DNA from: Mariniphaga sp.
GTDB taxonomy: Bacteria > Bacteroidota > Bacteroidia > Bacteroidales > Prolixibacteraceae
Assembly: GCA_025363795.1 (NCBI GenBank)
Contig: JANYLE010000397.1
Span: forward strand, 1-9,088
Length of the DNA stretch: 9,088 bases
Reading direction: 5' to 3'
Under the pieces are notes generated by a model. It was not told the DNA's origin. It did no database searches and worked only from the letters and a program-made list of their open reading frames with translations. Numbering within the stretch: the first letter of the stretch is position 1; every line of letters starts with the position of its first letter. Shown here one piece after another: positions 6,480-9,088 of this stretch. The position numbers were made by a program, and so were the translations under genes.

Positions 6480-7205
6480 ATGAATTATTTATTAGACAAT
6501 CCCGATGCAGAGCGGATCTTTCAGGAAATCTTATCAAAGATTAAACCATTGCAGAACGGCGAAGTGGTCAACTCGATGGAAAAAAGAGGAGTTGTCTATA
6601 AAGTGAACTTTGGCGTTTCCGTTCCATTGCTTCGGCAATTGGCTTCGACTTACCAGAACAATCATCTTTTGGCATTGAAATTATGGAACAAGCAATGGCG
6701 CGAAACCATGATCCTTGCAACGCTGCTTGAAGTACCCAGTGAAGTGACTGAAAACCAAATAGATTTCTGGGTAAAAAATTTCCCTTCGATTGAAATTGCC
6801 GAACAGGCAGCAATGAATTTGTTTTCCAGAACCAGTTTTGCCTATCAAAAAGCATTCGAATATTGCCATGGTAAAAAGTTGTTGGTTAAGATCGTAGGTT
6901 TGTTAATGATCGGACGGCTGGCCCTCACAGATCGTGAAGCTACCGATGAGAAATTCGAGACGTTTTTCGAGTTGATGCCACCTCTTTCGAAAGATCCTCA
7001 ATTGGCAATTGTATTCTCACGGGTTTTTATTCAGATAGGTATGCGAAATCTGAATCTAAATGAAATAGCGATCCGTCACGCCATGATTTTGAAGACCATC
7101 GATTCGAAAACAGCCCAGGAAAATGCGGAACACATCATTGATGAGCTCGAAAATGACGACATTAAAGAGATCATCAAAAGCCGATCAGCAGGAATAACGA
7201 ACTAA
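6480..7205 (+). CDS. AlkD-like HEAT-repeat protein (DNA alkylation repair family)
   Basis: The 241-aa sequence is almost wholly helical and resembles the AlkD-like DNA alkylation repair family. Typical stretches are NFGVSVPLLRQLA (43-55), NHLLALKLWN (61-70), RETMILATLLEVP (74-86), ENQIDFWVKNF (91-101), and IVGLLMIGRLAL (138-149). AlkD proteins wrap DNA with HEAT repeats and remove bulky N3/N7-alkylated bases. The active site of characterised AlkD has a WDxxD-type motif. The equivalent region here appears to be IEIAE (104-108), so Trp is Ile and the catalytic Asp is Glu, by my unaided alignment. It may therefore be a non-catalytic DNA-binding member, comparable to AlkF/AlkG. The ATG is preceded by AGGA and by a promoter. 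The gene stands alone, divergent from tRNA-His. Confidence 0.78.
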   Translation: MNYLLDNPDAERIFQEILSKIKPLQNGEVVNSMEKRGVVYKVNFGVSVPLLRQLASTYQNNHLLALKLWNKQWRETMILATLLEVPSEVTENQIDFWVKNFPSIEIAEQAAMNLFSRTSFAYQKAFEYCHGKKLLVKIVGLLMIGRLALTDREATDEKFETFFELMPPLSKDPQLAIVFSRVFIQIGMRNLNLNEIAIRHAMILKTIDSKTAQENAEHIIDELENDDIKEIIKSRSAGITN

Positions 7206-7210
7206 AAAAC

Positions 7211-7223
7211 GGTCTGTTAGACC
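7211..7223 (+). other. Small perfect hairpin after the AlkD-like gene
   Basis: GGTCT and AGACC form a 5-bp stem with a GTT loop 5 nt after the stop codon. The T-run (7237-7242) comes only 13 nt later, so it is a poor intrinsic terminator, and read-through into the next gene is plausible. Confidence 0.3.
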
Positions 7224-7240
7224 ATATTGCCTCTCCTTTT

Positions 7241-7270
7241 TTGACCACAAATTTTAATTCGCTAATTTCG
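7241..7270 (+). promoter_or_regulatory. Promoter of the GNAT-like gene
   Basis: TTG (7241-7243), a 19-nt spacer and TAATTTCG (7263-7270) match the phylum promoter with one mismatch (C for T) in the -7 box. The spacing is the same as at the L31 promoter. The leader to the ATG at 7300 would be about 22 nt. Confidence 0.55.
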
Positions 7271-7299
7271 CCTCCCAGTTTTAACACCATTTATTGCTT

Positions 7300-8511
7300 A
7301 TGCAAGTCATTGAAGTAAAAGAGCCTGGCACAGTCAAAGCTTTTCATAAAGTTCCCCACGATATTTATAAAGACGATCAAAACTGGATTCCCCAGTTGGA
7401 AGTGCTTGAAGATATAGCCTTTGATCCCACAAAAAATGCTTTTTACAAAAATGGTGACGGAACTCGCTGGATTTTGCAAAATGATAACGGTAAAGTAATT
7501 GGCCGTATCGGAGCATTTTTTAACGGCAATAAGGCCTATGATTTTAAGCAACCTACGGGAGGATGCGGGTATTTTGAGTGCATCAATGATCAGGAAGCTG
7601 CCAACCTGCTGTTTGACACAGCCAAAGCATGGCTGGCACAACGCGGAATGGAAGCAATGGATGGTCCTGTTAATTTTGGCGAAAACCTTGTCAACTGGGG
7701 ACTTCTGGTGGAAGGATTTATGCAACAGGGATATGGTATGCCCTACAATAAGCCCTATTATTTGCATTTATTTGAAAATTACGGATTTAAGGTATATTTT
7801 GAACAATACAGTTACCATCTGAACCATAAGGAACCTTTCCCTGAGCGATTCTGGAAGATTGCAGAATGGGTAGCTAAAAAGCCCAATTTGAGATTCGAGC
7901 ACATTAAGTTCGATAACATTGAGAAATATATTCAGGATTTTGTAAAGATTTACGAAAAAGCCTGGGCGCGCCACGACAATCATAAACCAGTTGATCTTGA
8001 CGATATCCGCGGGATGATGAAGATCGCCAAGATTGTCGCCGACGAAGATTTCATCTGGTTCGGTTACCAAAACGATGAACCGGTTCTCCTGTTTGGGATG
8101 ATTCCCGACTGGAATCAGATTTTGAAAAAGCTGAATGGAAAATTGAACTGGTGGAGTATTTTGAAGTTCATCTGGTATAAAAAGATCCACACAATCACTC
8201 GGGCACGCATCCTGATCATGGGAGTAGTTCCCAAGTGTCAGGGAACCGGACTTGAATCAGCAGTGTTCTGGCATCTTGATAAAGTAATGCAGAAAAAGCT
8301 GTGGATAAACGAAGTAGAGCTATCGTGGGTTGGCGATTTCAATCCTAAAATGGTGGCGATTTATATGTCTGTCGGTGGTGTTCACGCGAAGACACACTAT
8401 ACCATGCGTTATCTTTTCGACCGGACTGTTCCATTTGAACGAGCCCCAATGCTGTTGGCAAAAGAGCCCCGGATAATGCGCGAGGAGAAAGCTTTATCAC
8501 CCGAAAACTAA
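7300..8511 (+). CDS. Large GNAT-like N-acetyltransferase family protein, substrate unknown
   Basis: This is a 403-aa cytoplasmic protein. I use the ATG at 7300; a TTG two codons upstream (7294) is possible but less likely. An N-terminal alpha/beta domain includes WILQNDNGKVIGRIGAFF (57-74) and GYFECINDQEAANLLFDTA (90-108). A conserved-looking core MDGPVNFGENLVNWGLLVEGF (120-140) is followed by MPYNKPYYLHLFENYGF (147-163). The C-terminal half has VVPKCQGTGLESAVFWHLD (309-327), which resembles the acetyl-CoA binding motif A (Q/R-x-x-G-x-G) of GNAT enzymes, and ELSWVGDFNPKMVAIYMSVGG (340-360). The layout recalls E. coli YghO-type proteins. Twin GNAT-like halves would explain the double length, but the substrate is not known and some members may be inactive. 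It has its own promoter and no visible operon partner. Confidence 0.75.
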   Translation: MQVIEVKEPGTVKAFHKVPHDIYKDDQNWIPQLEVLEDIAFDPTKNAFYKNGDGTRWILQNDNGKVIGRIGAFFNGNKAYDFKQPTGGCGYFECINDQEAANLLFDTAKAWLAQRGMEAMDGPVNFGENLVNWGLLVEGFMQQGYGMPYNKPYYLHLFENYGFKVYFEQYSYHLNHKEPFPERFWKIAEWVAKKPNLRFEHIKFDNIEKYIQDFVKIYEKAWARHDNHKPVDLDDIRGMMKIAKIVADEDFIWFGYQNDEPVLLFGMIPDWNQILKKLNGKLNWWSILKFIWYKKIHTITRARILIMGVVPKCQGTGLESAVFWHLDKVMQKKLWINEVELSWVGDFNPKMVAIYMSVGGVHAKTHYTMRYLFDRTVPFERAPMLLAKEPRIMREEKALSPEN

Positions 8512-8523
8512 GGTTGGGAAAAG

Positions 8524-8560
8524 AGAATTTGATCAAAACAAAAATTTGTAAATTCTTTTA
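8524..8560 (+). terminator. Weak AT-rich terminator candidate after the GNAT-like gene
   Basis: AGAATTT (8524-8530) pairs with AAATTCT (8550-8556) as a 7-bp stem with a 19-nt loop, followed by TTTTAAAATTTT. The stem holds only one GC pair, so termination may be inefficient. Confidence 0.3.
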
Positions 8561-8570
8561 AAATTTTCTA

Positions 8571-8600
8571 TTGCACATTATTGAAGTATGCTTATCTTTG
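8571..8600 (+). promoter_or_regulatory. Strong Bacteroidota promoter of the L31 gene
   Basis: TTG (8571-8573), a 19-nt spacer and TATCTTTG (8593-8600) followed by C give a textbook match to the phylum's housekeeping promoter. It is the best promoter in the window, as expected for a ribosomal protein gene. The start should lie near 8606. Confidence 0.85.
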
Positions 8601-8605
8601 CAACC

Positions 8606-8740
8606 CGTATCAAAGGAAGAGTTTTAAACAAACTAAGCAATAAAAATCACGAAATAAGCGTGATTTGAGGTTCTTCCCGAGATGTTGAAAAATTTAGACG
8701 GGTTTCGGGAAGCAAATTAAAAACAAAAAATAAGATTCAG
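8606..8740 (+). promoter_or_regulatory. Structured 5' leader of the L31 gene (putative autoregulatory RNA)
   Basis: The untranslated leader is about 135 nt, far longer than the 10-25 nt leaders predicted for most other genes here. Hairpin 1 is AAATCACG (8644-8651) with CGTGATTT (8659-8666): 8 perfect pairs and a 7-nt loop. Hairpin 2 is CTTCCCGA (8673-8680) with TCGGGAAG (8705-8712): 8 perfect pairs extended to 11 by G-T and A-T pairs, with an 18-nt loop. CCCG of the left arm could pair instead with the nearer CGGG at 8699-8702. Neither hairpin is followed by a T-run, so control of translation rather than termination is more likely. Feedback leaders are known for L31 in other phyla; that this one binds L31 is inference. 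Confidence 0.6.
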
Positions 8741-9004
8741 ATGAAAAAAGGAATACATCCGGAAAGTTATCGGCTGGTAGCATTTAAAGATATGTCAAAC
8801 GAACATACTTTTATTACCAGGTCATCAGCTGCATCAAAAGAGGCAATTGAAATTGATGGTGTTGAGTATCCACTTATTAAAGTGGAAATTTCAAATACCT
8901 CTCATCCATTCTATACAGGTAAGATGAAACTTGTTGATACAGCAGGACGTGTAGATAAGTTCTTAACCCGTTATTCCAAACACATGGATAAGCGTAAGCA
9001 ATAA
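8741..9004 (+). CDS. rpmE2: Type B 50S ribosomal protein L31
   Basis: bL31 is a small protein of the 50S subunit that helps bridge it to the 30S head. The 87-aa sequence begins MKKGIHPESYRLVAFKDMS and has the L31 signature ISNTSHPFYTG (50-60) followed by DTAGRVDKF. It contains no cysteine, so it is the zinc-independent type B form rather than the CxxC type A form. A long structured leader and strong promoter precede it and a strong terminator follows, so it is a single-gene transcript. The region before the ATG is A-rich without a Shine-Dalgarno sequence, which is usual in Bacteroidota. Confidence 0.97.
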   Translation: MKKGIHPESYRLVAFKDMSNEHTFITRSSAASKEAIEIDGVEYPLIKVEISNTSHPFYTGKMKLVDTAGRVDKFLTRYSKHMDKRKQ

Positions 9005-9023
9005 GCAGTAAGATATTTTAATT

Positions 9024-9054
9024 AACCCCGTATTTGAACAGTACGGGGTTTTTT
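9024..9054 (+). terminator. Intrinsic terminator of the L31 gene
   Basis: AACCCCGTA (9024-9032) pairs with TACGGGGTT (9042-9050) as a perfect 9-bp stem with a 9-nt loop, running straight into six T (9049-9054). It lies 20 nt after the stop. On the minus strand the following sequence TTAATT is a weaker T-run, so partial two-way function is possible. Confidence 0.93.
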
Positions 9055-9088
9055 ATTGTTACTGCTGACAGAATGCCCTGTTTCTCCA

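Noticed and set aside
7291..8190. Long minus-strand open frames opposite the GNAT-like gene
   Set aside because: They are shadows of a well-supported plus-strand gene, lack any recognised domain, and have no promoter or start context.
9055..9088. Possible end or start of another gene at the right edge
   Set aside because: Only 34 nt are visible. A minus-strand frame ends at TAA (9061-9059) and a plus-strand ATG occurs at 9074, but neither can be supported.
1..9088. Search for a mobile element, CRISPR array, toxin-antitoxin pair or defence system
   Set aside because: All long reading frames are explained by housekeeping or conserved genes, and I saw no terminal repeats, spaced direct repeats, integrase or transposase motifs.

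Overview
The window looks like core chromosome of a Bacteroidota bacterium, probably class Bacteroidia. Three things point there. It encodes PorQ, a type IX secretion protein found only in this phylum. Several intergenic regions carry the phylum's promoter form (-7 box TAnnTTTG, sometimes with a -33 TTG about 19-21 bp upstream). Most genes have A-rich leaders with little Shine-Dalgarno signal. I see no mobile element, CRISPR array, phage gene or rRNA.

Left part (1-5938), all on the minus strand. In transcription order it holds an EamA/DMT-family transporter, a YkgJ-type cysteine-cluster protein overlapping it by 14 nt, porQ (GTG start), cmk, ispH and pfkA. A terminator follows pfkA, and then comes a DUF3124-type lipoprotein cut off by the window edge. 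Candidate promoters lie before the transporter, before cmk, before pfkA and before the lipoprotein gene. The block may therefore be read both as a long transcript and from internal starts. The genes do not form one pathway: cmk supplies (d)CDP, ispH makes isoprenoid precursors, pfkA is glycolytic and porQ serves the outer-membrane secretion machine.

Middle (5939-6479). A tRNA-His(GTG) gene on the minus strand has its own promoter and intrinsic terminator. The rest is intergenic, with one doubtful 29-codon ORF.

Right part (6480-9088), plus strand. It holds an AlkD-like HEAT-repeat protein, a large GNAT-like protein of unknown substrate, and type B ribosomal protein L31. The L31 gene has a strong promoter, a structured leader of about 135 nt and a strong terminator.

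I found no convincing new multi-gene system. The best leads are the L31 leader (two strong hairpins, with a 12-codon ORF over the second), the AlkD-like protein lacking the usual active-site residues, the mismatch in the tRNA-His acceptor stem, and the pfkA promoter that overlaps the longest possible start codon.
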